A stretch of 64,000 nt of DNA from Paenibacillus lacisoli (GTDB lineage Bacteria; Bacillota; Bacilli; Paenibacillales; Paenibacillaceae): positions 186,001 to 250,000 of the forward strand of contig NZ_JAUQTB010000003.1 of NCBI RefSeq assembly GCF_030580655.1. Direction: 5' to 3'. How positions within the stretch are numbered: position 1 is the first letter of the stretch; every line of letters begins with the position of its first letter. The translations under genes were made by a program, and so were the position numbers. This document shows, one piece after another, positions 9,402 to 16,810 of this stretch. Below the pieces are notes generated by a model, which did no database searches, was not told the DNA's origin, and saw only the letters and a program-made list of their open reading frames with translations.

Positions 9402-9456
9402 GGTATTGATCCTTTTTAGGGACGGAAATCACCAGGGTGAATTTTGCAAATTTTTG

Positions 9457-9485
9457 TTGAAGAAAGTATAAACCCGTCATAAAAT
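9457..9485 (+). promoter_or_regulatory. sigma-A-like promoter of the zinc-ribbon membrane protein gene
   Basis: TTGAAG (9457-9462), 17-bp spacer, TAAAAT (9480-9485), 110 bp upstream of the ATG. Confidence 0.5.
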
Positions 9486-9594
9486 GGTAATGATTGGCGG
9501 ATTATTGGATACATAGACCTGCATTGCTATTCATACATAGTAAAAATGTGCTTACATAATTGCCGCAAATTTAAAAGGTAAAGGAGCTCAAACC

Positions 9595-10425
9595 ATGGAA
9601 TGTCCGAATTGTCACCATTGGAACGAAGGAGGAGGGAACTTTTGTGAGCAGTGCGGTGCGCCGCTGCCGGAGGCGGTACACCAGTCTGGCAGCACAGCAG
9701 CTGCAGATGAAACGCGCAGCGAGGAAGCATCCAGGGTACAGCCTTACGTGCATCCACAGCAGGCTCGGCAGCCGCAGGTGGATCCCCCGGCATCCTTCCA
9801 GAATCATGTGTATGTCCAGAATGCGAGGAAGGTCTCGAGGCAGTATTTCAGTTACTTTGCATCTGTAATCAAACGCCCGTTTGCAGAGGCAGAGCAGATC
9901 CGCGGGGAACAGTTTATTAACGGACTGATAACCATGCTTCTGTTCAGCCTGCTGATTCCGTTTATGCTGTACTTCAATCTTGGCGAATATCGCAGATATC
10001 TGGACAGCCCCTTTCTTAATGTAGTGATCAAGCCGGTTATCATCTATGCTGTTTTTCTGATTTTGCTGACGTTGTACAGCTTCGGAGCCATCCGGCTGTC
10101 GAAGGTCCAAGCAGGCTTCAAGGATGTTTTGGCACGCTTTGGAGCCATGCTTGTGCCGTTCGTTGGATTGTTTGCTGTTGCCTTTATTCTCTCGATTTTG
10201 CAGCTCCAGCTGTTTGTCTGGTTCCTTATGATTGGTTTAATTGGGTCGCTATTTATTGTACCGATACTAGTCGTCATCAGCTGGGTAAAGGGCAGCCGCG
10301 GCGGATTGGATCTGATCTATTGCGCTCTGCTGATTCTGCTGGCGGAAGCGATTACGCTCCGTATTTTTTCCGAAACGCTCTACAGCTCTATCGCCCGCAG
10401 CATTTTCGGGGGGAGTCTGCTGTAA
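9595..10425 (+). CDS. zinc-ribbon domain membrane protein (Yip1-like)
   Basis: A 276-aa protein. The N-terminus is a zinc ribbon with paired cysteines C3/C6 and C17/C20 (CPNC, CEQC), followed by a polar linker to about residue 90 and five hydrophobic segments (about 105-270) in a Yip1-like arrangement. Such proteins are common in Paenibacillus but uncharacterised. AAAGGAG precedes the ATG. It is monocistronic, between two terminators. Confidence 0.7.
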   Translation: MECPNCHHWNEGGGNFCEQCGAPLPEAVHQSGSTAAADETRSEEASRVQPYVHPQQARQPQVDPPASFQNHVYVQNARKVSRQYFSYFASVIKRPFAEAEQIRGEQFINGLITMLLFSLLIPFMLYFNLGEYRRYLDSPFLNVVIKPVIIYAVFLILLTLYSFGAIRLSKVQAGFKDVLARFGAMLVPFVGLFAVAFILSILQLQLFVWFLMIGLIGSLFIVPILVVISWVKGSRGGLDLIYCALLILLAEAITLRIFSETLYSSIARSIFGGSLL

Positions 10426-10480
10426 TCGGGCTGAAGTAACGGATTTAATCTGACAAATTTCTCATATTTCTAGTGCTAAA

Positions 10481-10524
10481 AGGGCGGTAGAACAGCGTTT
10501 GCTGAGTCTGTCGCCCTATTTTTT
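10481..10524 (+). terminator. intrinsic terminator after the zinc-ribbon protein
   Basis: AGGGCG (10481-10486) pairs with CGCCCT (10512-10517), followed by TTTTTT. Confidence 0.75.
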
Positions 10525-10544
10525 CCATCACGCTGTTGATGTGT

Positions 10545-10573
10545 TTGCGTTCTGCAAATGGGTGTGATACAAT
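10545..10573 (+). promoter_or_regulatory. promoter of the first cold-shock gene
   Basis: TTGCGT, 17-bp spacer, TACAAT with a TG extension (TGATACAAT). The predicted start near 10580 leaves a leader of about 135 nt. The second cold-shock gene has the same architecture (TTGATT-17-TACAAT at 45372-45400). Confidence 0.7.
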
Positions 10574-10604
10574 GCAATTAGTTGTAAAACACAAACATAA
10601 CTCG

Positions 10605-10660
10605 CACGTTGAAAAGGGTTATTATTGTGCGATAGTACCTTTTTCAATGTGTGATTTTTT
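10605..10660 (+). ncRNA. structured 5' leader hairpin of the cold-shock gene, followed by a U tract
   Basis: CACGTTGAAAA (10605-10615) pairs with TTTTCAATGTG (10641-10651) as 11 consecutive pairs including one G-U, then TGA and seven T. The same hairpin precedes the other cold-shock gene at 45425-45476, where an A-U pair in the stem is replaced by G-C on both sides. Hairpin plus U tract looks like a weak leader terminator or a Csp-responsive element (inference). Confidence 0.6.
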
Positions 10661-10714
10661 TATTCGCAAGAACATAAAAAGTACATGTTAAATTTTATTT
10701 TGGAGGTTACACTC

Positions 10715-10915
10715 ATGCAAACAGGAACAGTTAAATGGTTTAACGCAGACAAAGGTTTTGGCTTCATCGAGGTTGAAGGTGGAGACGACGTATTCGTACA
10801 CTTCTCCGCAATCACTGGCGACGGTTTCAAAACTTTGGACGAAGGTCAAAAAGTTGAATTCAACATCGTTGAAGGCAACCGTGGTCCACAAGCTGAGAAC
10901 GTTGTAAAACTGTAA
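10715..10915 (+). CDS. cold-shock protein (CspA/CspB family)
   Basis: A 66-aa single-OB-fold RNA/ssDNA-binding protein. RNP1 is KGFGFIEV and RNP2 is VFVHFSAI, both intact. Family role: RNA chaperone that melts secondary structure, with some members acting as transcription antiterminators. I chose the ATG at 10715 because GGAGGTTACACTC lies just upstream and the family starts MQTGTVKW; an upstream in-frame ATG at 10685 lacks a ribosome site. The protein is nearly identical to the gene at 45532. Confidence 0.95.
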   Translation: MQTGTVKWFNADKGFGFIEVEGGDDVFVHFSAITGDGFKTLDEGQKVEFNIVEGNRGPQAENVVKL

Positions 10916-10933
10916 GACTTTCTCAGTAAAGCT

Positions 10934-10962
10934 CTTAGCCCTTCGGGGTTAAGGGCTTTTTT
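10934..10962 (+). terminator. terminator 1 after the cold-shock gene
   Basis: CTTAGCCC pairs with GGGTTAAG around a UUCG tetraloop; an alternative AGCCCTT/AAGGGCT pairing ends directly in TTTTTT. Confidence 0.85.
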
Positions 10963-10972
10963 GTTTGATGCA

Positions 10973-11001
10973 GCCTCTTCCAATAGGAAGGGGCTTTTTT
11001 T
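10973..11001 (+). terminator. terminator 2 after the cold-shock gene
   Basis: GCCTCTTCC pairs with GGAAGGGGC around AATA, followed by seven T: a tandem backup terminator 10 bp after the first. Confidence 0.85.
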
Positions 11002-11232
11002 CATGCTTGTGCATATTCCAGCTGTGTGAGGATGTGTAAGTTATCAATCAAGCTTGGGTCAAGTCAACCAACATACTCAGGAGGTGTTGGTGCATATACG
11101 ATGGGATACAGTTCGTCTTCATGAAATATTTGTCCCGGAAGCCCCGGCTGCATATTCAAATCGGGCCTGTTCTGACCGAAATAGGTACTAGGTAATAAAT
11201 GTACTCATTTCGCACAATGAAAAGGATAACGT
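11002..11232. other. intergenic region upstream of the hybrid kinase
   Basis: About 230 bp. The only coding candidate is a 33-codon ORF with a GTG at 11090 behind AGGAGGTG, ending at 11191; its peptide resembles nothing I know. I see no convincing promoter and no GTTCAG repeat pair of the type found before 14457 and 16257. Confidence 0.4.
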
Positions 11233-14200
11233 ATGAGAAGTTACAGCTGGAAAAGCTGGCTGCTGCTGAGCACCGTCATGATGGCGGTGCTGACAGTTCC
11301 GGCTATAGGAATATATCAGATGCTGCAAATCGAATCCCATCGTCCTCAAGCCGTCCGTGGTGTGCTGGATCTCCGGGGATGGAATTTTGAACAGAATGGA
11401 CTGGCAGCACTGGACGGGCAGTGGGAATTTTATCCGAATCAGCTGTTGGATCCTTCTGACTTTCCATCCGCGGAATCTCCCAGGGGAGAGGAGGGCCTGG
11501 CATCAGCAGCCATGATCCAAGTGCCGGGTGCCTGGAACCCATCCGTGCCGTCCGGTGCAATCGGTTATGGTACATACCGGCTGCGTGTGCTGCTGGACCA
11601 GCCTGCAGCAGGACGGCTTGGCATCAAAGCTGACAATATCCGGATGGCGAGCCGGGTTTATCTTAACGGACAAAATGTGGGGGGAAGCGGGACTCCATCA
11701 CAGCAGTTCCATGAGGGCGAACAGAATAACGTGCCTTATATCGGCTTCACCGAAGTACAGGGTTCCGAAGTAGAAGTGATTGTGCAGGTATCCAACTACA
11801 TCTATGCCTCAGGCGGTATCGTCAGTGAGGTATGGTTCGGGGATGACAACCTGCTTATCGCGAAGAAACAGCGTGAGGGGATGAATGACATGCTGTCCTT
11901 ATGCTTCTTCATGCTGCCGGGGGCGTTCTTTATCCTGCTGTCCCGGCTCCGTCGCTGGGATCTTCCGCTGCTGTATCTGGGACTGATGTGTGCTGCAGCT
12001 TCATTTTATATCCTGACACATGGCGAGAAACTGCTGTCCCAAGCTGTGCCTGAGCTATCCTATCTGTGGGTGCTAAGAATCCAGGGCATCTCCTCCAGCC
12101 TGGTGTACCTTTTTTTGTTTTTATATGTAGACGCACTGGTCAAAGGGGTCGTACACCGCTTCATGCTGAGGCTCGCGTCCTGGCTTACGCTGTTTATGGT
12201 GGCCGCCGCGCTCTTCCTGCCGATGTGGGTGTTCTCATCCTGGGGGGCTGCCATGATGGCGGCCTCACTCGTCCTGATTATTTATACGATTTATATCATG
12301 GCCAAATGGATCCAGCAGCGGCCGAAGGATGCGGGTTACATGCTGGTCAGCGTACTCAGTATGATCATGGTCATTGTGCTGAACCTGGCTTATGTTTTTG
12401 GACTCATGGAGACACGTCTTTTATCTTTTTTTGAGCTTGGTATTTTTGTGTTGGCTCAGGTGCTGATGCTGGTACGTCGTTTTGCCAGCTCTTTTGATGA
12501 GAATGAGCGGCTGACCGAAAGGCTGCTGACCCTGGATGGCCTCAAGGACGAATTTATGGCAAAGACCTCGCATGAACTGAGGACGCCGCTTCATGGCATG
12601 ATTAATATGGCGGAATCTATGCTGGATGGCGCATCCGGCAGGTTGAGCCGGCAGCAGCAGGAGAATCTCGCCATCATCAAGACAACTGGACAGCGGCTGA
12701 CCTTGCTGGTTAATGATATTCTCGATTTTTCCAAGCTGAACCACGGCGGCCTGGTGTTAAATCTGAATCCTGTCCATCTGCCGTCCGTTGTGCAGTCTGT
12801 GCTGGAGGTTATGGAACACAGCATGGGCAGCCGGCCGCTCAAGATGGTGCAGGATTGGCCGGATACCCTTCCTCCGGTGTACTCGGATGAGGAGCGGCTG
12901 CAGCAGATCTTGTACCATTTGCTGGGGAATGCGGTGAAATTCACTGCCGAAGGGACCGTTACCATTACGGCGGTTGCCTGTCAAAACGGGATGGTACAGG
13001 TCACGGTTCGGGATACCGGTGTCGGTATAGCCAGACACCGCCTAAAGGAAATATTCGAGGCTTACGTTAACGAAGCACATACAGAGGACAGACAGGCCGA
13101 GAGTTCGGGACTGGGATTAAATATTACGAAAAGGTTGATTGAATTGGGTGGTGGGACGATCTGGGCCGAATCTGAGCTCGGACAAGGATCGGCCTTTCAC
13201 TTTACACTTCCAAGCGCTCTTGCTGCTCCGGACGCGGTACAGGCTGTACATCCATTATCCGAAGTTAAAAACAGGGAGCAGACTGCCGCGGCAGGGTACG
13301 ACCAGGAAGCCGCAGAGCTGCAGCCATCCCTGCCGTTGTTCGCTCCGCGGGTTCTGCCGGAGCTGCCTGCAGCCGCTGATGAATGTACAGGCCGAATTCT
13401 GATTGTGGATGATGACCCGGTGAATCTTAAGGTGCTGACGAATTTGCTGACGACAGAGCAATATCAGGTGACCGCTGTCGAGAGTGGAGAGGCCGCTCTT
13501 GCAATTTTGTGGGGGCAGACGCCCTATGATCTGGTGATCACCGACTGGATGATGCCCGGGATGTCAGGTATTGAGCTGTGCCGGGAAATTCGAACGCGGC
13601 GCTCGCTGGCCGAGCTGCCTATCCTCATTCTGACGGCCCGTAATCTGCGGGAGGATCAGGGGGTTGGATTTAAGGCTGGGGCGAATGACTTTCTCATTAA
13701 GCCGGTAGACGCCGGGGGGCTGCGCGCACGGGTGAGAACGCTGATCAGCATGAGGCAGTCAGCACAAAATGCCACCCGTACTGAAATGGCATTCCTGCAG
13801 GCGCAGATCAAGCCTCATTTCCTGTACAATGCGTTGAACGTGATCATTGCTACATGTCCGGTGAACCCGGATAAGGCGACAGATCTGCTGATTGAATTAA
13901 GCCAGTATTTACGAGGAAGCTTTGACTTCCGTAATCAGGACCATCTGGTCCCATTGGCCAAAGAGCTGGAGCTGGTCGAGTCCTATGTTGCACTGGAGAG
14001 CGCGCGATTTGAAGATCGTCTGAAATTCGAGAGTGAAGTGGATGATGATATTCTGGTCCAGGTTCCACCACTGACGATTCAGCCGCTGGTCGAGAACGCA
14101 ATCCGCCATGGTATTATGCAGCGAGCTGCGGGCGGATGCGTGCGCTTGTCCATCAGGGATACTGGCAGCTCGGTGGTCGTCTCTATTACGGATGACGGCA

Positions 14201-14382
14201 TCGGCATCTCGGCGGAGCACTTGCAGTCCATCCAGTCCGGGGTATCGCCATCCGGCGGGGTCGGCCTGATGAATATCCAGCGGCGGCTGCAGGCCATGTA
14301 TGGGCAGGGGCTGCAGATTGAGCCGCTTGCCGCAGGCGGGACAGAGGTTCGCTTCGAGCTCCCAAAGGCTTTGACTGCCTGA
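11233..14382 (+). CDS. 7TM-DISM hybrid histidine kinase with two kinase modules and a receiver
   Basis: A 1049-aa membrane sensor. Order: hydrophobic N-terminus (about 8-30); extracellular 7TMR-DISM sensory domain (about 40-200); seven membrane segments (about 215-420); HisKA with H447 in SHELRTP; HATPase (about 555-665, DTGVGIA); receiver (about 722-840) with phospho-acceptor D771 in ITDWMMPG; a second, LytS/YehU-type kinase domain with H862 in QIKPHFLYNAL; and a second HATPase (about 945-1045, NAIRHG, DDGIGI). Both kinase modules look intact. The next genes are a degenerate receiver and a SARP-like response regulator, its probable partners. Ligand is unknown; DISM domains often see carbohydrates or small wall-derived molecules. 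AAAGGATAAC precedes the ATG. Confidence 0.92.
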   Translation: MRSYSWKSWLLLSTVMMAVLTVPAIGIYQMLQIESHRPQAVRGVLDLRGWNFEQNGLAALDGQWEFYPNQLLDPSDFPSAESPRGEEGLASAAMIQVPGAWNPSVPSGAIGYGTYRLRVLLDQPAAGRLGIKADNIRMASRVYLNGQNVGGSGTPSQQFHEGEQNNVPYIGFTEVQGSEVEVIVQVSNYIYASGGIVSEVWFGDDNLLIAKKQREGMNDMLSLCFFMLPGAFFILLSRLRRWDLPLLYLGLMCAAASFYILTHGEKLLSQAVPELSYLWVLRIQGISSSLVYLFLFLYVDALVKGVVHRFMLRLASWLTLFMVAAALFLPMWVFSSWGAAMMAASLVLIIYTIYIMAKWIQQRPKDAGYMLVSVLSMIMVIVLNLAYVFGLMETRLLSFFELGIFVLAQVLMLVRRFASSFDENERLTERLLTLDGLKDEFMAKTSHELRTPLHGMINMAESMLDGASGRLSRQQQENLAIIKTTGQRLTLLVNDILDFSKLNHGGLVLNLNPVHLPSVVQSVLEVMEHSMGSRPLKMVQDWPDTLPPVYSDEERLQQILYHLLGNAVKFTAEGTVTITAVACQNGMVQVTVRDTGVGIARHRLKEIFEAYVNEAHTEDRQAESSGLGLNITKRLIELGGGTIWAESELGQGSAFHFTLPSALAAPDAVQAVHPLSEVKNREQTAAAGYDQEAAELQPSLPLFAPRVLPELPAAADECTGRILIVDDDPVNLKVLTNLLTTEQYQVTAVESGEAALAILWGQTPYDLVITDWMMPGMSGIELCREIRTRRSLAELPILILTARNLREDQGVGFKAGANDFLIKPVDAGGLRARVRTLISMRQSAQNATRTEMAFLQAQIKPHFLYNALNVIIATCPVNPDKATDLLIELSQYLRGSFDFRNQDHLVPLAKELELVESYVALESARFEDRLKFESEVDDDILVQVPPLTIQPLVENAIRHGIMQRAAGGCVRLSIRDTGSSVVVSITDDGIGISAEHLQSIQSGVSPSGGVGLMNIQRRLQAMYGQGLQIEPLAAGGTEVRFELPKALTA

Positions 14383-14384
14383 TT

Positions 14385-14417
14385 GTTCAGAATCCGTTCA
14401 GGAATCCTTGTTATGAT
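14385..14417 (+). promoter_or_regulatory. SARP-like direct-repeat promoter of the pseudo-receiver/regulator operon
   Basis: GTTCAG at 14385 and again at 14396 (11-bp period), then TATGAT at 14412, 16 bp after the second repeat start. The same repeats, period and distance occur at 16174-16206. There is no -35 hexamer; the repeats occupy its place, as in SARP-activated promoters (family knowledge). Assignment to the regulator at 14901 is inference. Confidence 0.6.
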
Positions 14418-14456
14418 GGGGATAACATGGGAACTAATCCAGAACGGAGCTGACAG

Positions 14457-14846
14457 ATGATCGATGCATATTTGGTGGAGAACAATAGGTTGGAACTGGA
14501 TGTGCTGACTGCACTCCTGGGAGAGACCGGCGGGATTCGTATTGCCGGAAGTACCATTCATGCCGATGCGGCAATCCAGGAAGCACGCAGGCTGCAGCCG
14601 CAGGCCTTGTTTATTAATCCCCGCCTGACAGGGGTGTCCGGTATGGATCTGGCGGTCAGTATCCGCCGCTGCTGTCCGGATATACACATTATTTATATCA
14701 CACCATTCAAAGAACATGCGCTGCTTGCCTATGAGCAGCAGGCTTTTGACTATATTCTGAAACCACTTGCTCCGGAAAGGGTAAAGCGGACTGTGCAGCG
14801 GCTGGTGCAATCATGCACGAAGGAGGCTGACACGGAGCCTGTCTGA
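14457..14846 (+). CDS. stand-alone degenerate receiver domain (pseudo-receiver)
   Basis: A 129-aa protein with the receiver fold from end to end and no output domain. The acidic pair is E8-N9 (LVENN, normally DD) and the phospho-acceptor Asp is replaced by N54 (LFINPRL). The switch Thr (T82) and the conserved Lys (K102, LKP) remain. It therefore probably cannot be phosphorylated in the normal way and may act by binding, for example to the kinase or to the next regulator. GGAG lies 7 nt before the ATG. It sits 75 bp after the kinase with its own repeat-type promoter, and 55 bp before the SARP-like regulator. Confidence 0.82.
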   Translation: MIDAYLVENNRLELDVLTALLGETGGIRIAGSTIHADAAIQEARRLQPQALFINPRLTGVSGMDLAVSIRRCCPDIHIIYITPFKEHALLAYEQQAFDYILKPLAPERVKRTVQRLVQSCTKEADTEPV

Positions 14847-14900
14847 CTCTGCCGGGAAAAGGCTGGATCGAGCGCGAGCGAGGTAGGGGGCATATTGAAG

Positions 14901-16091
14901 ATGAGGGCAATTCTGATTGATGATGAGAATCCGGCGCTTCAGCATCTGGAGCGGCTGCTGCTGATGGATGGGAGGCTGAAACTGACCGGTCAATATACAT
15001 CAGCCCGGAAGGGGCTGGAGCATATGGCCAGCCAGGCTGTGGACGTAGTCTTTCTCGATATCGGTATGCCGGAGATGAACGGTCTGGAAGCAGCGGAGTT
15101 TATACTGCAAAAGGATCCGGGGGTCCACATTGTTTTTGTGACGGCTTATTCTGACTATGCTGTTGAGGCGTTCGAGCTTCAGGCCGTCGACTATCTGCTG
15201 AAACCGATCAGTACCGGACGGCTGGGCAAGACGCTGGACCGCCTCGAAGCCCGGTACAAGGCACAGAATAAGCAGCATAGTGCACTGCAGGAGAATATGG
15301 AGAACATTATACGACCTAACATGCCATGGGCCGGGCTGTTCCGTCGCCTGGAGCTGTACGATCCTGCAAGCGGGGAACCGAAGCGGGTAAAATGGAGAAC
15401 TCAGAAATCCCAGGAGTTGTTCGCTTACCTGCTGCATACCGGCGGCCAGTGGGTGTCAAAGGAACAGCTGCTGGAGGTGCTCTGGCCGGAGGCGGTACCT
15501 GACAAGTCCGTGACGTATCTTCATACGTCAGTCTATCAGATCCGCAAGCTGATCAAGGATCAGGAACTGGATGCTGTACTGGAATATAATCACGATGGAT
15601 ACCGCCTGCTGCGGGCAGGCAGACTGACGGATGCCGAGCATTTCGAGCAGGAGACATCAGGACATGGTCCTATTAATGAATTCAATTACGATCAGCGGCT
15701 GACCGTGATATCCATGTATCAGGGCAGATACCTTGGAGGGCATGATTATCCTTGGGCAGAAGACCGAGCTCGTGAGCTGCAGACACGCTGGATACGCCTG
15801 ATGATGGAGCTCTCCTGGTTCGAAATGGAGAATGGCCGCGTAGGGGCTGCTGCAGAGCATCTGCATCTCCTGCAGCAGGAGGAGCCCTTCTCGGAAGAAA
15901 TCACCCGCCAGCTTCTGCTTGTATACGCCAAAATGAAGAACGATCTTATGCTTCAACAGGTTTACGATACCCTGTGCGATCGGCTTCAGGAGGAGATGGG
16001 CATTGAACCGGAACCGGAAACCCGGCGGCTTTATGAGCAGCTGTATGCTTCAGCAGGACGAAGTACAGGTTTGAACAGTCACATAGGATGA
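14901..16091 (+). CDS. response regulator, receiver plus SARP-type wHTH and BTAD domains
   Basis: A 396-aa cytoplasmic regulator. Receiver at 1-120 with the DD pair (LIDDEN) and phospho-acceptor D53 (VVFLDIGMP); winged-helix OmpR/SARP DNA-binding domain (about 145-230); bacterial transcriptional activator domain of TPR-like helices (about 245-390, EEMGIEPEPETRRLYEQ). This layout matches SARP-like activators paired with 7TM-DISM kinases in Paenibacillus. A TTG at 14895 is an alternative start; the ATG gives the better distance to the GGTAGGGGG site. SARPs bind direct repeats with 11-bp period, which is what the promoters at 14385 and 16174 show, so autoregulation and control of the 16257 gene are likely (inference). 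Confidence 0.88.
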   Translation: MRAILIDDENPALQHLERLLLMDGRLKLTGQYTSARKGLEHMASQAVDVVFLDIGMPEMNGLEAAEFILQKDPGVHIVFVTAYSDYAVEAFELQAVDYLLKPISTGRLGKTLDRLEARYKAQNKQHSALQENMENIIRPNMPWAGLFRRLELYDPASGEPKRVKWRTQKSQELFAYLLHTGGQWVSKEQLLEVLWPEAVPDKSVTYLHTSVYQIRKLIKDQELDAVLEYNHDGYRLLRAGRLTDAEHFEQETSGHGPINEFNYDQRLTVISMYQGRYLGGHDYPWAEDRARELQTRWIRLMMELSWFEMENGRVGAAAEHLHLLQQEEPFSEEITRQLLLVYAKMKNDLMLQQVYDTLCDRLQEEMGIEPEPETRRLYEQLYASAGRSTGLNSHIG

Positions 16092-16127
16092 CCCTCATCT
16101 CTTGTAAGTACACCTTTAATGAAACCG

Positions 16128-16157
16128 AGCCTTCCGCATGCCGGAAGGCTGTTTGTT
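16128..16157 (+). terminator. terminator after the SARP-like regulator
   Basis: AGCCTTCCG pairs with CGGAAGGCT around CATGC (16128-16150), followed by GTTTGTT. It separates the 16257 gene into its own transcript. Confidence 0.7.
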
Positions 16158-16173
16158 ATGCTTACTCACCCTT

Positions 16174-16206
16174 GTTCAGAAACGGTTCAGAACAGCGGAG
16201 TATGAT
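16174..16206 (+). promoter_or_regulatory. SARP-like direct-repeat promoter of the orphan 161-aa protein gene
   Basis: GTTCAGAA at 16174 and 16185 (11-bp period), TATGAT at 16201, again 16 bp after the second repeat start. Geometry is identical to 14385-14417. Confidence 0.6.
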
Positions 16207-16256
16207 GTAGAAAAAGACAGCATAGTACAGACATGATTCGTAAGGGGGAGCGAACA

Positions 16257-16742
16257 ATGTACAGTTACGGCGAAGACGATTTGGAATTGGTAATCCAATA
16301 TGATGATCTGCTGCACGGCGATTCACTGCAGCGAGGCCTCGATATGTTATGGAAGAGCCGAATACTCGTGGGACCCTGGCCCGCCAAGAGCCTCGATTCG
16401 GATGAGCAGGATCATCCTTACACTTATGGCATGCTGCAGCTTCCCGGAGGAGCCTGGATTGGCTGCCGCGCCTATGCGGAGAGTGGAGCACAGCATGATC
16501 AGAGACTGGTGCTTTGTATCCCGTCCGTACTGCTTAAGGAGGCTTATCTGCTGCTTGGAGGAACGTCCGTTTCCCGGCATGAGGCACCGCAGGTGCTGAA
16601 GCAGGTGATGGAGGAGATAGCCCGTTTGCTGTATGAGACGATGCCCTTTCGCCTTGCTTATATCGGTATAGGAGCATCAAGGAGAAGGGGTCCTGACAGC
16701 ATGGAAATCGAACCGATCGACATTTGCGGCCAGATGTGCTGA
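16257..16742 (+). CDS. uncharacterised protein, probable output gene of the adjacent two-component system
   Basis: I do not recognise this 161-aa soluble protein. It has no signal peptide, no membrane segment and no known motif; the N-terminus is acidic (GEDDLELVIQYDD) and a helical stretch spans about 105-140. An ATG at 16257 follows AAGGGGGAG at good distance; the in-frame ATG at 16233 does not. The gene is monocistronic and its promoter shares the direct repeats of the regulator operon, so it is likely a target of the SARP-like regulator. Confidence 0.75.
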   Translation: MYSYGEDDLELVIQYDDLLHGDSLQRGLDMLWKSRILVGPWPAKSLDSDEQDHPYTYGMLQLPGGAWIGCRAYAESGAQHDQRLVLCIPSVLLKEAYLLLGGTSVSRHEAPQVLKQVMEEIARLLYETMPFRLAYIGIGASRRRGPDSMEIEPIDICGQMC

Positions 16743-16777
16743 ATAACCTGACATATTAAGGCCGAATACCCAATATA

Positions 16778-16802
16778 AAAAGGACCCCGAAAGGGTCCTT
16801 TT
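16778..16802. terminator. bidirectional terminator between the orphan gene and pepT
   Basis: Perfect 10-bp stem AAAAGGACCC / GGGTCCTTTT with loop CGAAA; A and T tracts serve both strands. Confidence 0.92.
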
Positions 16803-16810
16803 CTGCTGGT

